A DNA stretch of 64,000 nucleotides from Ga0077555 sp046154645 (GCA_046154645.1 JBJXDZ010000064.1:66828-130827); one strand, 5' to 3'. Positions 53,551 through 62,359 are shown, counted from the stretch's first letter. Notes: generated from the letters alone by a model not told the origin. A program made the numbers and translations.

Positions 53551-54135
53551 GTGACACTGACGAAGCCACGCCCTGCCACCTATGCCGACATCGAGGCGCT
53601 TCCCGCCAACATGGTCGGAGAGATCCTCTATGGCGTGCTCCATGCGCATCCGCGGCCGGCGCCACGATATGCCAGGGCATCGAGCATGCTCGGCGCCGAA
53701 CTGTCCGGCCCGTTCGACCGTGGGCGAGGCGGTCCTGGCGGCTGGATCATCCTGGACGAACCGGAGCTACACCTCGACCCGCACGTCATTGTACCTGACA
53801 TTGCCGGTTGGCGCCGCGAGCGGCTGCCGCGATTGCCCGACACAGCCTACATTGAGACGGCACCCGATTGGATTTGCGAGATCCTGTCGCCTTCAACACA
53901 GCGGGTCGACCGCACGGACAAGCTCGCCATTTACGCCACGTTTGGCGTCAAGCACTGCTGGTACGTCGATCCGCTGGCAAAAACGCTTGAGGTGCTGGCG
54001 CTACAGGGCGACAAGTGGTTGATCGCGGCGACGTTCAAGGACGCCGATGCCGTCACCGCGCCGTCGTTCGAGGCGCACACCTTCGCGCTCGATGTGCTGT
54101 GGCCGGATGAGGAGCGGGATACTCCCGCGCCGTAA
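53551..54135 (+). CDS. Uma2-family putative endonuclease
   Basis: This 194-residue protein matches the Uma2 family (DUF820), which has a restriction-endonuclease-like fold. The core is VPDIAGWRRERLP with the acidic residue, WICEILSPSTQRVDRTDKLAIYATFGV, and HCWYVDPLAKTLEVLAL. The PD-(D/E)xK-like acid and Lys residues are present, so a nuclease role is plausible though unproven. The start is a GTG, either at 53551 or 53524. Uma2 proteins are often mobile or defence-linked, but nothing else here supports this. A gap follows before the TRIC gene. Confidence 0.82.
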   Translation: MTLTKPRPATYADIEALPANMVGEILYGVLHAHPRPAPRYARASSMLGAELSGPFDRGRGGPGGWIILDEPELHLDPHVIVPDIAGWRRERLPRLPDTAYIETAPDWICEILSPSTQRVDRTDKLAIYATFGVKHCWYVDPLAKTLEVLALQGDKWLIAATFKDADAVTAPSFEAHTFALDVLWPDEERDTPAP

Positions 54136-54478
54136 GGTCGGCTTCGGAGGCTGTACTGCCGGACCCGTGGGACGCGAGGGCAAGCGCCGGCAATCGTTCG
54201 TGGCCAGAACAGACCTCCCGCAATGCTGGCACTTATCATCCTCGGGTTTGCCTGCCCCCGGCGCATGCCGATGGGTACCGAGGACCCATCGCGCCTCGGT
54301 CACTGAACGTCGAGTTGGGCCAATAGCGTCGCTTGTGCCGAGTGGAACGGGAGCAGGCCGTTCGTCTGCTTATTGAGTGAATAGCCGAATTTCTGGGCGG
54401 CCATGAGGTCGCGAGATTCTCAACTGGAGCGCAGTTCAGGGGCCTGCCCCGCCCCCCGTGGCGCTCGCCATCGGGTGA
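54136..54478. other. Intergenic region with no gene seen
   Basis: The 343 bases lie between the converging ends of the Uma2-type gene and the TRIC channel gene. I see no credible reading frame. An antisense frame over the end of the Uma2 gene contains CQHCG but lacks a coding pattern. No strong hairpin with a T-tract was found. Confidence 0.4.
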
Positions 54479-55174
54479 TCACACTTTTCGGTTCGGCTGT
54501 TCCAGGTCCTCGGCGTCGCCTCCGGCTCGCGCCCGGTAGGTCGGAAGGGTCCAGCCATAGACCAGCGCCAAGCTGCGCACGGCGAACACCGTGATCCCGC
54601 CCACCAGTGCCGCTGCGATCCGTCCCGCGCCGACGCCGGACAGCCCCACGAAAAGAACGGCGCCGGCCAGCGATGCCGTAACGTAGATTTCGCGGCGCAA
54701 AATGATGGACGGCTCTTGTCCGAGAATGTCGCGGATGATGCCACCCACGGCCGCGGTCACCACGCCCATGACGACTGCGACGATCGGGCCAGTTCCCGCA
54801 TCGAGGCCTTTTGCTGCGCCGGCGATGGTGACCAGCGCCAGCCCGACAGCGTCGAGCCAGAGGATCCAGCGGTAGCGTGAATGTGCATGATGCGCCGTAA
54901 AGTAGGCGAGGATGGCTGCCACGATGCAGGCGACGACCGGCGACACATCCCGAACCCAGAATACCGGCACGCCCAGCAAAAGGTCGCGGACCGTGCCGCC
55001 GCCGATGCCGGTCACGACGCCGAGCCACATGAAACCGACGATATCCATCTGCTTGCGCGACGCGACCAGCGCGCCGGTCAGAGCGAATACGGCCGCGGCC
55101 GTGAGGTCGAGCGCCGGCAGCAGTCTATGCAGCGTGTCGAGCAATCCGCCGCCGGCAATCCAGAGATCTCCCAT
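54479..55174 (-). CDS. TRIC-type trimeric cation channel protein
   Basis: This 231-residue membrane protein belongs to the bacterial TRIC family (UPF0126, YadS/YicG type), which forms trimeric potassium-conducting channels. It has about seven membrane helices in two repeated units, with the paired GGGTVRDLLLG and GGIIRDILGQEP motifs that bend the pore helices. The ATG at 55174 has GGGGA five bases upstream. A longer in-frame extension has no membrane or family features. It is a single gene, with the monooxygenase gene ending 64 bases upstream on the same strand. Confidence 0.9.
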   Translation of the reverse strand: MGDLWIAGGGLLDTLHRLLPALDLTAAAVFALTGALVASRKQMDIVGFMWLGVVTGIGGGTVRDLLLGVPVFWVRDVSPVVACIVAAILAYFTAHHAHSRYRWILWLDAVGLALVTIAGAAKGLDAGTGPIVAVVMGVVTAAVGGIIRDILGQEPSIILRREIYVTASLAGAVLFVGLSGVGAGRIAAALVGGITVFAVRSLALVYGWTLPTYRARAGGDAEDLEQPNRKV

Positions 55175-55238
55175 GACGTCCCCTGTTGCTCGTTCGTCTC
55201 GCGACGGGCTAGCACGGAACCACTCCCTGATTCGAAGG

Positions 55239-57194
55239 CTAAACTTTCGACAGGGGCGCAACCATGAAACCGTCGAAGAAAGCGGCCAGTTCGGCTTGAG
55301 CGTCGAGCGGCAAGACATGCGCGACATATTGATCGGGGCGCACAATAACGATGCAGCCCTCGTCGCGATCGATGCCGCGCATGGCGAAAATGTCGTTGCC
55401 GCTCTTCAGGTCGGGGCAGAACACCTTCTCGTAGTCCGTCAGGCCGTAGCGCCCTTTGCGCGGCAGCAGGAGGGCCGGCATCGACTGGATGTCGACGTTG
55501 CGAAACTCTTGCTGGACGATGGCGCGCACATCGACGACGGCGTCGATATCGGCGTCAGCGGGCGTGTACCGGCGGATGGGGGATTGCGCGGCCTGCAAGA
55601 GAGCCTCGCAGGCCGCGCGCAGGCGGGAGCCGGGTGTGGCCGGATCGCCTCGGTCGGCAAACAGGAAAAGGCGCCAGCGGCCATCCGCGGTGAGGGTGTC
55701 GGCGAGCCGCATCGGCTTGGCATCGGCGAGCCGGATGACCGGAGCGGAATGAAAGCGCGTGCCGACGACGAAGCCCGTGGCCAGACGCTGGTGGGTCGGC
55801 GCGCCGCAGATCGGCGAGTGCTTGTACTTGGTCGCGGTGCCAGCGGTGTAGCGGCCATGCCGGACGAAGTAAGTCTGGATCTCGGCGGGGTCGACCGCAG
55901 CCGTGCCACCCGCCCCCGGTGCCTGCCGCGACTTGCTGAGCAAACTCGCCCATTCGCGATCGAAATCGATCAGTTCCTGCGCGATGGCTCGTCGTTCGGC
56001 CGAATACGTTTGGAGGAGACTCGACGAGCTTCTCTCTTGCAGGACGGCGGCGAGCTTCCAGCCGAGATTGAAGGCGTCCTGCATGGAGACGTTCATGCCC
56101 TGCCCGGCCTTCGGGCTGTGGGTGTGACAGGCATCGCCGGCGATGAACACCCTCGGCTGGCGCGCGGGCATCTGGTCCGCCGGCACATCGTCGAACTTGT
56201 CGCAGAGACGCTGGCCGATCTCGTAGACCGACCACCACGCCACCTCCTTCACGTCCAACGTGTAGGGCCGCAAAATGCGCTGCGCCGCCGCAATCAGATG
56301 ATCGGCCGTCATGTTGCGACTGGCGACGCGTTCGTTCGCGGCGAGCTTGTCCATCTCGACGTAGATGCGCACGAGGTAGCCGCCTTCGCGGGGGATGATC
56401 AGAATGTTGCCTTGGTCCGCGGACTGGATCAACGTCTTGCAGCGGATATCGGGGAAGTCGGTCACAGCCAGGATGTCCATCACGCCCCAGGCCTGGTTGG
56501 CCGAATCCCCAGTGAGCGAGCGCCCAAGCGCCTGACGCACGGCGCTGCGTGCCCCATCGCAGCCGACGACAAAGCGGGCCTTCACCGTCTCGGATTGGCC
56601 TTGGTGGGAAGCGTCGGTGCGCTCCAGCCGGACCGTCACCGGATGTGCTGGCATCTCGCCACCGGTCCCAACGCCAAGATCGATTTCCAGGGCGACGACG
56701 CGACGGGCGTAGTGCGGCGCCAGCCGGTTCGGGGAGTTGCGCATCGCCTGCAGATAGTAGTCGTGGACGCGCGCCTGATTGAGAATGACGTGCGGGAAAT
56801 CCGAGAGGCCATCCTCCACATCCTGCACGCGGCCGTTGCGGACGATGCGGGTCTTGTCGGTGTCGTCCGCCTTCCAGAAGGTCGTCTCGTTGACCCAATA
56901 AGCCTCCTTCTCGAGCCGCTCGCGAAATCCGAAGGCCTGGAACATCTCCATCGTCCGACACGCTACGCCGTCGGCCTGGCCGAGCTGCAGCGGTCCGTCC
57001 TTCTGCTCGACGATGCAGGTGCGGATGTCGGGAAACGCCGCCAGTTGCGCAGCCAGCGTCAATCCGGCCGGTCCGCAGCCGACGATCAGGACGTCGGTTT
57101 GCGCGGGCAGCGCATCACCGTGCGGCAGCGTCCGCTCGGAGACATCAGCGATCTCGGGATCGCCAGGCCTGAAACCATTGAGATGAAATTGCAT
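55239..57194 (-). CDS. mobA: 3-hydroxybenzoate 4-monooxygenase-like flavoprotein
   Basis: The 651-residue flavoprotein resembles MobA of Comamonas, which hydroxylates 3-hydroxybenzoate to protocatechuate using NADPH and oxygen. The opening MQFHLNGFRPGDP, FAD motif VLIVGCGPAGLTLAAQL, GQADGVACRTMEMFQAFGF, VGCDGARSAVR and GDACHTHSPKAGQGMN are all present, and the long C-terminal thioredoxin-like domain is complete (DQYVAHVLPLD near the end). Length about 640 agrees with MobA. Close relatives act on other hydroxylated aromatics, so the substrate is likely but not proven. AAGG precedes the ATG by nine bases, and a palindrome TGTAACTTACA lies just upstream. The acyl-CoA ligase gene is 83 bases upstream on the same strand. 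Confidence 0.85.
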   Translation of the reverse strand: MQFHLNGFRPGDPEIADVSERTLPHGDALPAQTDVLIVGCGPAGLTLAAQLAAFPDIRTCIVEQKDGPLQLGQADGVACRTMEMFQAFGFRERLEKEAYWVNETTFWKADDTDKTRIVRNGRVQDVEDGLSDFPHVILNQARVHDYYLQAMRNSPNRLAPHYARRVVALEIDLGVGTGGEMPAHPVTVRLERTDASHQGQSETVKARFVVGCDGARSAVRQALGRSLTGDSANQAWGVMDILAVTDFPDIRCKTLIQSADQGNILIIPREGGYLVRIYVEMDKLAANERVASRNMTADHLIAAAQRILRPYTLDVKEVAWWSVYEIGQRLCDKFDDVPADQMPARQPRVFIAGDACHTHSPKAGQGMNVSMQDAFNLGWKLAAVLQERSSSSLLQTYSAERRAIAQELIDFDREWASLLSKSRQAPGAGGTAAVDPAEIQTYFVRHGRYTAGTATKYKHSPICGAPTHQRLATGFVVGTRFHSAPVIRLADAKPMRLADTLTADGRWRLFLFADRGDPATPGSRLRAACEALLQAAQSPIRRYTPADADIDAVVDVRAIVQQEFRNVDIQSMPALLLPRKGRYGLTDYEKVFCPDLKSGNDIFAMRGIDRDEGCIVIVRPDQYVAHVLPLDAQAELAAFFDGFMVAPLSKV

Positions 57195-57209
57195 GTCGGC
57201 CGACCTTCA

Positions 57210-57220
57210 TGTAACTTACA
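57210..57220. promoter_or_regulatory. Palindrome upstream of mobA
   Basis: TGTAACTTACA is a perfect inverted repeat with a 1-base centre (TGTAA-C-TTACA), starting 16 bases upstream of the mobA start in a short AT-rich stretch. Its place next to the start would suit an operator for a repressor. MobR, a MarR-type repressor controlling mobA in Comamonas, is known, but no mobR gene adjoins this mobA. Confidence 0.4.
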
Positions 57221-57277
57221 GGTTAACTCGAACTTAGCAGCATCCGCGAACGCCTGAAGCTCCCAAGTCGGCCGACT

Positions 57278-58807
57278 TCACGCGCCCGACGACTCCTTCG
57301 CGATCATATCCCGCAGCTCCGTCTTCAGGATCTTGCCCGTGGGCCCGAGAGGGAGTGCGTCCCTGAACATATTGCGGCGGGGCGCCTTGTAGGCGGCGAG
57401 GTTTGCGCGGCAGTAGGCGATCAACTCCTCGGCAGTCGGTGACTTACCAGAGACGGGGACCACATAGGCGACGGGCACCTCGCCCTTCTCGGCATCCGGG
57501 GCGCCGATGAGCGCGCACAGCGCGACATCGTTGCGCTTCAGGAGCACGTCCTCGACCTCGAGCGGATAGATGTTGAAGCCACCCGAAATGATAACATCCT
57601 TCTTGCGGTCGATGATGTGTAGGTGATCGTGCTCGTCGAGGAAGCCGATGTCGCCGCTGAGCCAGGCGCCATTGCGGAAGGCGTTCTCAGTGGCCTTGGC
57701 ATCCCGCCAATAGCCGGGCCCGACCGTGTCGCCGGCAATGGCGATCTCGCCGGTTTGCCCACGCGCTACGGGGCGGCAATTGTCGTCGAGCACAGCGATC
57801 GTCGTGCTGCCAATGGGCAATCCGACCGAGCCGGGGATGCGCGGCCCATGCAGCGGCTCGGCCGTGACGTAGCCGGAGACCTCGGTGGCGCCATAGATGT
57901 TCATCAGACGTGCGCGAAACTTCCTCTCGAACTCCTCGACGAGCGAGGGGACGAGGACAGCGCCGCCGGCAAGACACAGGCGAAGTGATGAGAGATCGTA
58001 CCTCCCGGCCTCGTGTCCTTTGAGCAGGAACGTGAACATCGTCGGGGTGCCGAAAAACACCGTGACCTTGTGGCGGCGGATGTCGGCGACCACGGCGTCG
58101 AGATCCCACCGCTCGCGGAGAATGAGCGTGCCGCCATTGTAGAGCGCGCCATTCAAGAGAACCGTGGCGCCGAAGTTGTTGAACAGCGGCAGCACGCACA
58201 GGAACACTTCTCGACCGGAAGCGCACGCTGTGTAGACATCGCCGCCGCGAACGCCAGCCAGGATGCTGCGCTGGCTCTGCATGGCGCCCTTCGGCTCACC
58301 CGTCGTGCCCGAGGTGAAGAAGAGGGCGCCGACGTCCTCCGGCCCTACGGCATCGTCGGGAAGATCGGCAGTGGCGAGACTGAGCAGGCCCTCGAGCGGC
58401 GCCGCCCGATCATCGCCGCCGAACACCAGCACATGTTGCAGCGAGGCCAGCCCAGACTGCACACCGCGAACATGCGGCGCACGCTCGGTGTCGGTGATCA
58501 GGACGCGGGCGCCCGTTCGCGTCACGATTTTGGTGATCTCGGCCGAGCGGTACATGGCGCTCATCGGCGTCGCGATGGCACCGATCAGTTGGCAGGCGTG
58601 ATAGGCGAACGCCAATTCGGGCCGGCTCGGCAGATACAAACAGACCGGCTGCCCCTTGGTCACGCCATGATCTACCAGTACGCGCGCCAGCTTTTCGACC
58701 TGATCGACGTACGCGGCATAGGTCCAGCTTTTGTCGGCAAAGACGAGAAACGTCTTCCCGCCGAAATGGCGCGCTTGCGATCGCAACAGCTCCGACAATG
58801 TTTGCAT
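57278..58807 (-). CDS. AMP-forming acyl-CoA synthetase
   Basis: This 509-residue enzyme is an acyl-CoA ligase of the ANL superfamily. The phosphate-binding FFTSGTTGEPKGAM, the core YGATEVSGY, SGDIGFLDEHDHLHIIDRKKD and the C-terminal catalytic Lys in GPTGKILKTEL are intact. It would activate a carboxylic acid with ATP and CoA. In this gene order it may serve a cyclic or dicarboxylic acid of the bad pathway, as AliA does for cyclohexanecarboxylate, or another aromatic acid; sequence alone does not decide. GGAG precedes the ATG by eight bases. The upstream gcdH gene ends within 65 bases, and its out-of-frame extension overlaps this gene. Confidence 0.88.
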   Translation of the reverse strand: MQTLSELLRSQARHFGGKTFLVFADKSWTYAAYVDQVEKLARVLVDHGVTKGQPVCLYLPSRPELAFAYHACQLIGAIATPMSAMYRSAEITKIVTRTGARVLITDTERAPHVRGVQSGLASLQHVLVFGGDDRAAPLEGLLSLATADLPDDAVGPEDVGALFFTSGTTGEPKGAMQSQRSILAGVRGGDVYTACASGREVFLCVLPLFNNFGATVLLNGALYNGGTLILRERWDLDAVVADIRRHKVTVFFGTPTMFTFLLKGHEAGRYDLSSLRLCLAGGAVLVPSLVEEFERKFRARLMNIYGATEVSGYVTAEPLHGPRIPGSVGLPIGSTTIAVLDDNCRPVARGQTGEIAIAGDTVGPGYWRDAKATENAFRNGAWLSGDIGFLDEHDHLHIIDRKKDVIISGGFNIYPLEVEDVLLKRNDVALCALIGAPDAEKGEVPVAYVVPVSGKSPTAEELIAYCRANLAAYKAPRRNMFRDALPLGPTGKILKTELRDMIAKESSGA

Positions 58808-58870
58808 GGGCGTACTCCAGCCTCGCCGTATCCACGCGCCGGATGCGCAGTGGGCATCCGAAGGCGCAAA

Positions 58871-60083
58871 TTAAAAAAAACGCCTGCAGCCCCGTGATGG
58901 CGCGTCCCAGGATCAGCGCATGGACGTCGTGCGTCCCCTCGTAGGTGTTGACGGTCTCGAGGTTCGCGGCGTGTCGCATCACGTGATATTCGATCTGGAT
59001 GCCGTTGCCGCCGTGCATGTCGCGGCTCGTCCGCGCGATGTCGAGGGCCTTGCCGCAGTTGTTGCGCTTCATGAGTGAGATCATCTCGGGCGCAAACCGG
59101 CCCTCGTCCATCAGCCGACCGACGCGTAGCGAGCCTTGCAGGCCGAGCGAGATCTCCGTCTGCATGTCGGCGAGCTTTTTCTGCACAAGCTGTGTTTGGG
59201 CGAGTGGTCGGCCGAACTGCTTGCGATCGAGCGTATACTGGCGCGCGCGGTGGAAGCAGTCCTCGGCCGCGCCCATGGCGCCCCACGAGATGCCGTAGCG
59301 TGCACGATTGAGGCAGCCGAAGGGACCCGCTAGGCCCTGCGTGTTCGGCAGCAGCGCCGACTCCGGCACCACGACCCCGTCCATCACGACTTCGCCCGTA
59401 ATTGAGGCCCGAAGTGAGAGCTTGCCGCCGAGCTTCGGGGCGGAGAGACCCTTCATGCCCTTCTCGAGGACGAAGCCGCGGATGCCGCCGCCGTGCGCCT
59501 CGCTCTTCGCCCAGATCACGAAGACGTCGGCGATCGGAGCGTTGGAGATCCACATTTTGGTGCCAGTCAACCGGTAGCCGTCAGCAACCTTCTCGGCGCG
59601 CGTCTTCATGCCGCCAGGATCGGAGCCGGCGTCGGGCTCGGTCAGGCCGAAGCAGCCGACCCATTCGCCCGTGGCGAGCTTGGGCAGGTAACGCAAGCGC
59701 TGCTCTTCCGAGCCGTAGGCGTAGATCGGATACATCACGAGCGAGGACTGCACCGAATTCATGGAACGGTAGCCCGAGTCCACCCGCTCGATCTCCCGCG
59801 CGACGAGTCCATACGACACGTAGTTGGCACCCGCGCAGCCGTACGTGTCGGGGATCGTCACCCCGAGCAGCCCGAGTTGCCCCATCTCGTTGAAGATCTC
59901 TCGATCGGTCTTTTCTTCGAGGTAGGCCTCGTTGATGCGCGGCAGCAGCTTTTCCTGCGCATAGGCGCGCGCCGTATCGCGGATCGCACGCTCTTCGTCC
60001 GAGAGTTGGTCATCAAGGAAGAAGGCGTCCTCCCACGAGAAGCGGACCGCCTTGTCACTTGTTGAAGGTGCCTTGTCCTGCAT
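58871..60083 (-). CDS. gcdH: Glutaryl-CoA dehydrogenase with stop removed by a T8 tract
   Basis: The 403-residue enzyme converts glutaryl-CoA to crotonyl-CoA and CO2. Family marks are FDWED-like FSWEDAFFLDDQL, ERVDSGYRSMNSVQSSLVM (with the glutarate-binding Arg), LTEPDAGSDPGGMKTRA, and NTYEGTHDVHALILGRA with the catalytic Glu. Homologues end at TGLQAFF or close to it. Here a run of eight T (58880-58873 on this strand) moves the reading frame, so the natural TAA at the next bases is missed. As written, the frame runs on to 58410 through the ligase gene, giving a 557-residue product with an unrelated tail. A 7-T allele would restore the normal end. Either sequencing error, mutation or slippage may explain this. 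The upstream gene is badI, 98 bases away. Confidence 0.88.
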
Positions 60084-60181
60084 GACGTCGAACCTTCTAA
60101 GAGACAGAATGCGGGGGCATAGTCGGCGGATGTCGTGCGCCGGTCGCCGGCCGTGGGGTGGCTATCTGACTCGCCGCCTCA

Positions 60182-60964
60182 TCACTTCGCGTACTTGCGG
60201 AACTCGGGCTTGCGCTTTTCCTTGAGCGCATTGACGCCCTCACGCGACTCCTCGGTGTCGTAGTAGAGCTTGAGCGCGTACATGCCCATGCCGGCGATGC
60301 CCGCCTGATGCGCAGTGTCCATGTTGAACGAGCGCTTGGCGATGGCGAGGGCCGTAGGGCTGCGCTCGCACAATTCCTCGCCCCACTTCTGTACCTCGGC
60401 GTCGAGCTGGTCGTGCGGCACGCAGACATTGGCAAGGCCCATGCTCACCGCCTCCGCACCCGAGTAGCGGCGGCACATGTACCACATCTCGCGCGCCTTC
60501 TTCTCGCCGACGATGCGCGCCAAGTACGCCGTGCCGTAGCCCGGATCGACGGAGCCCATCTTGGGGCCGACCTGACCGAAGATCGCCTTCTCCGAGCAGA
60601 TCGTGAGATCGCAGATCGTGGCCAGCACGTTGCCGCCGCCGATGGCGAAACCCTGCACGCGGGCAATGACCGGCTTTGGCACGTCGCGGATCACGGTGTG
60701 CAGCTCTTCCATCGGCAGGCCGATGGTGCCGCGGCCATCATAGTTGCCGTCGTGCGCCGACTGGTCGCCGCCCGTGCAGAAGGTGCGGTCACCGGCACCT
60801 GTCAGCACGATGGCGCCGATGGACTTGTCGTAGCCGGCCTTGTTGAAGGCGCGGATCAGCTCGTCGCAAGTCGTGCCGCGAAACGCATTCATCTTGTCGG
60901 GACGATTGATGATGATCCAGGCGACGCCGTTGCGCACCTCGAAGAGGATGTCCTTGAATTCCAA
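60182..60964 (-). CDS. badI: 2-ketocyclohexanecarboxyl-CoA hydrolase
   Basis: This 260-residue crotonase-fold enzyme closely resembles BadI, the ring-cleaving hydrolase of Rhodopseudomonas that turns 2-ketocyclohexanecarboxyl-CoA into pimelyl-CoA. Shared blocks include NGVAWIIINRPDKMNAFRG, TFCTGGDQSAHDGNYDGRG, GGGNVLATICDLTICSEKA and GQVGPKMGSVDPGYG, which is the MenB-like signature. The start is a TTG at 60964, aligned with the family start and preceded by GGGAG at six bases; an earlier TTG at 60985 is less likely. The gene lies 36 bases after badH and before gcdH, so it is probably in the BadR-controlled transcript. Confidence 0.92.
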   Translation of the reverse strand: MEFKDILFEVRNGVAWIIINRPDKMNAFRGTTCDELIRAFNKAGYDKSIGAIVLTGAGDRTFCTGGDQSAHDGNYDGRGTIGLPMEELHTVIRDVPKPVIARVQGFAIGGGNVLATICDLTICSEKAIFGQVGPKMGSVDPGYGTAYLARIVGEKKAREMWYMCRRYSGAEAVSMGLANVCVPHDQLDAEVQKWGEELCERSPTALAIAKRSFNMDTAHQAGIAGMGMYALKLYYDTEESREGVNALKEKRKPEFRKYAK

Positions 60965-61000
60965 TTTGCGCTCCCGTGTTTTCAATTGCGAGAAGCCGGC

Positions 61001-61768
61001 TTAGCCGACCATGGTGAGGCCGCCGGACACGCTCAGCACCTGGCCGGTGATGTAGCTGGCGTCGTCGCTGGCGAAGAAGAGGATGGCGCCCGGCAGGTCG
61101 TCCGGCTGGCCGATGCGGCCGAGCGGGATCGAGCGACGGAACGCATCCTCGAGTTTGGCGGGATCGCCCGCGCCCTGCTTGTAGTCGGCAAAGAGTGCCG
61201 TGTCGGTCGGGCCGGGGCAGACGACGTTGACCGTGATGCCGTGGCGCGAATGCTCGCGCGCGATGGTCTTGGAGAAGGCGACGAGGCCGCCCTTGCAGGC
61301 CGCGTAGACGGCTTCCCCGGAAGACCCGACACGCGCGGCGTCCGAGGCGATGTTGACGATGCGGCCGCGCCGCCGCTCGACCATTCCGGGCAGCACCGCG
61401 TGATGCATGTTGAGCGCACCGATCAGGTTGATGGCGATCAGGCGCTGCCATTCATCGGCAGTCGTCTTCGTGAACGGCTTGAACACATCCCAGCCGGCAT
61501 TGTTGACGAGCACGGCGACGGGACCGAGATCGGCTGTCGCTTTGGCGATCGCCGCATCGACATCCTCGCGACGCGTGATGTCGCACTTGATAGCCACCGC
61601 GCGACCGCCCGCGGCGTCAATGGCCCGGGCCGTCACCTTCGCTGCATCGAGGTTGAGGTCCAGCACCGCAACCTTCGCGCCTGCAGCGGCGAACCGCCGG
61701 CACGTTGCGCCACCGATACCGCCGCCGCCGCCGGTAACGAGGACTGTCTTTCCTTCGAGGCCACGCAT
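61001..61768 (-). CDS. badH: 2-hydroxycyclohexanecarboxyl-CoA dehydrogenase
   Basis: The 255-residue SDR matches BadH, which oxidises 2-hydroxycyclohexanecarboxyl-CoA to the 2-keto thioester. Landmarks are TGGGGGIGGATCRRFA, NNAGWDVFKPFTKT, NIASDAARVGSSGEAVYAACKGG (catalytic Ser, Tyr and Lys) and the ending GQVLSVSGGLTMVG. The Asp after the second strand favours NAD. GGAG lies nine bases before its ATG. It opens the reverse operon that continues with badI, gcdH, the ligase and mobA. It is divergent from badR with a 99-base control region. BadK and AliB genes, needed for the full cyclohexanecarboxylate pathway, are not in the window. Confidence 0.92.
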   Translation of the reverse strand: MRGLEGKTVLVTGGGGGIGGATCRRFAAAGAKVAVLDLNLDAAKVTARAIDAAGGRAVAIKCDITRREDVDAAIAKATADLGPVAVLVNNAGWDVFKPFTKTTADEWQRLIAINLIGALNMHHAVLPGMVERRRGRIVNIASDAARVGSSGEAVYAACKGGLVAFSKTIAREHSRHGITVNVVCPGPTDTALFADYKQGAGDPAKLEDAFRRSIPLGRIGQPDDLPGAILFFASDDASYITGQVLSVSGGLTMVG

Positions 61769-61812
61769 GTCGTTTGCTCCGTGACTACGTTGATCGGGTC
61801 TGGCGTTCGAGA

Positions 61813-61832
61813 TGTATCATCTATATGATGCA
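61813..61832. promoter_or_regulatory. Candidate BadR operator
   Basis: The 20-base near-palindrome TGTATCATCTATATGATGCA has arms ATCAT and ATGAT spaced by 4 bases, with outer TG/CA. It lies in the 99-base divergent region between badH and badR. A second, shorter inverted repeat (TCAA-CTAC-TTGA at 61845-61856) lies 28 bases further on. Two-site arrangements like this suit a MarR dimer controlling both directions. Confidence 0.55.
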
Positions 61833-61867
61833 ATTTCGGATGTGTCAACTACTTGATGGAATATGTC

Positions 61868-62359
61868 ATGAGCCGGCAGCGCGCCGAGACGAAGGTCAAG
61901 ACGGAGGACGATGGCTTCGATGTCGCCAACCGTCTTTTTTTCCGCCTGTATCAGGCGTCCAATCTTATGCACAAGGCCGGCACGAGTGCCGTGATTGACT
62001 TCGGCGTCACGACACAGCAGTGGGCCGTGCTCGGTGCGCTGTCACGGCCGCAGGCGGAGGCGCGCGGATTATCCGTCAAGGAACTGATGGATTATCTGAT
62101 GGTAAGCCGGCAGAGCCTGACGGCCATCCTGGACCGGCTGGAGGCGCAAGACCTCGTCGAGCGAGTCAAAGTGAATGACGGTGGCGACGGGCGCTTGCGC
62201 CATGTGCGCCTGACGACGAGAGGCGTGCGCACATGGAAAGAGCTGCTGCCGAGCATTCAGAGCTTCTATGCCGCGGCGCTGGCCGAGTTCTCGCTGGAGG
62301 AGAGCTTCCTGCTCATGCGTCTGCTCGATCGCCTCAGTGTGGGGTTGGCGAAGCTGTAG
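61868..62359 (+). CDS. badR: MarR-family regulator, BadR-like
   Basis: The 163-residue regulator has the winged-helix MarR fold. Landmarks are NRLFFRLYQASNLMHKAGT at the dimer helices, DFGVTTQQWAVLGALSRP, the recognition helix LMDYLMVSRQSLTAILDRL, and a wing with DGRLRHVRLTTRG. It resembles BadR of Rhodopseudomonas, which responds to 2-ketocyclohexanecarboxyl-CoA-type ligands and controls badH, badI and the ali genes. Its start may be 61868 or 61856; I chose 61868, preceded by GGAA. The divergent position next to badH supports local control. Confidence 0.85.
   Translation: MSRQRAETKVKTEDDGFDVANRLFFRLYQASNLMHKAGTSAVIDFGVTTQQWAVLGALSRPQAEARGLSVKELMDYLMVSRQSLTAILDRLEAQDLVERVKVNDGGDGRLRHVRLTTRGVRTWKELLPSIQSFYAAALAEFSLEESFLLMRLLDRLSVGLAKL

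Noticed and set aside
54001..54303. Small reverse-strand frame with a CQHCG motif
   Set aside because: It overlaps the 3' part of the Uma2 gene antisense, lacks a ribosome site and shows no coding pattern beyond that overlap.
54912..57257. Long forward-strand open frame of about 781 codons
   Set aside because: It runs antisense to mobA and the TRIC gene, has no family motif, and arises from the GC-rich third-position pattern of the real genes.
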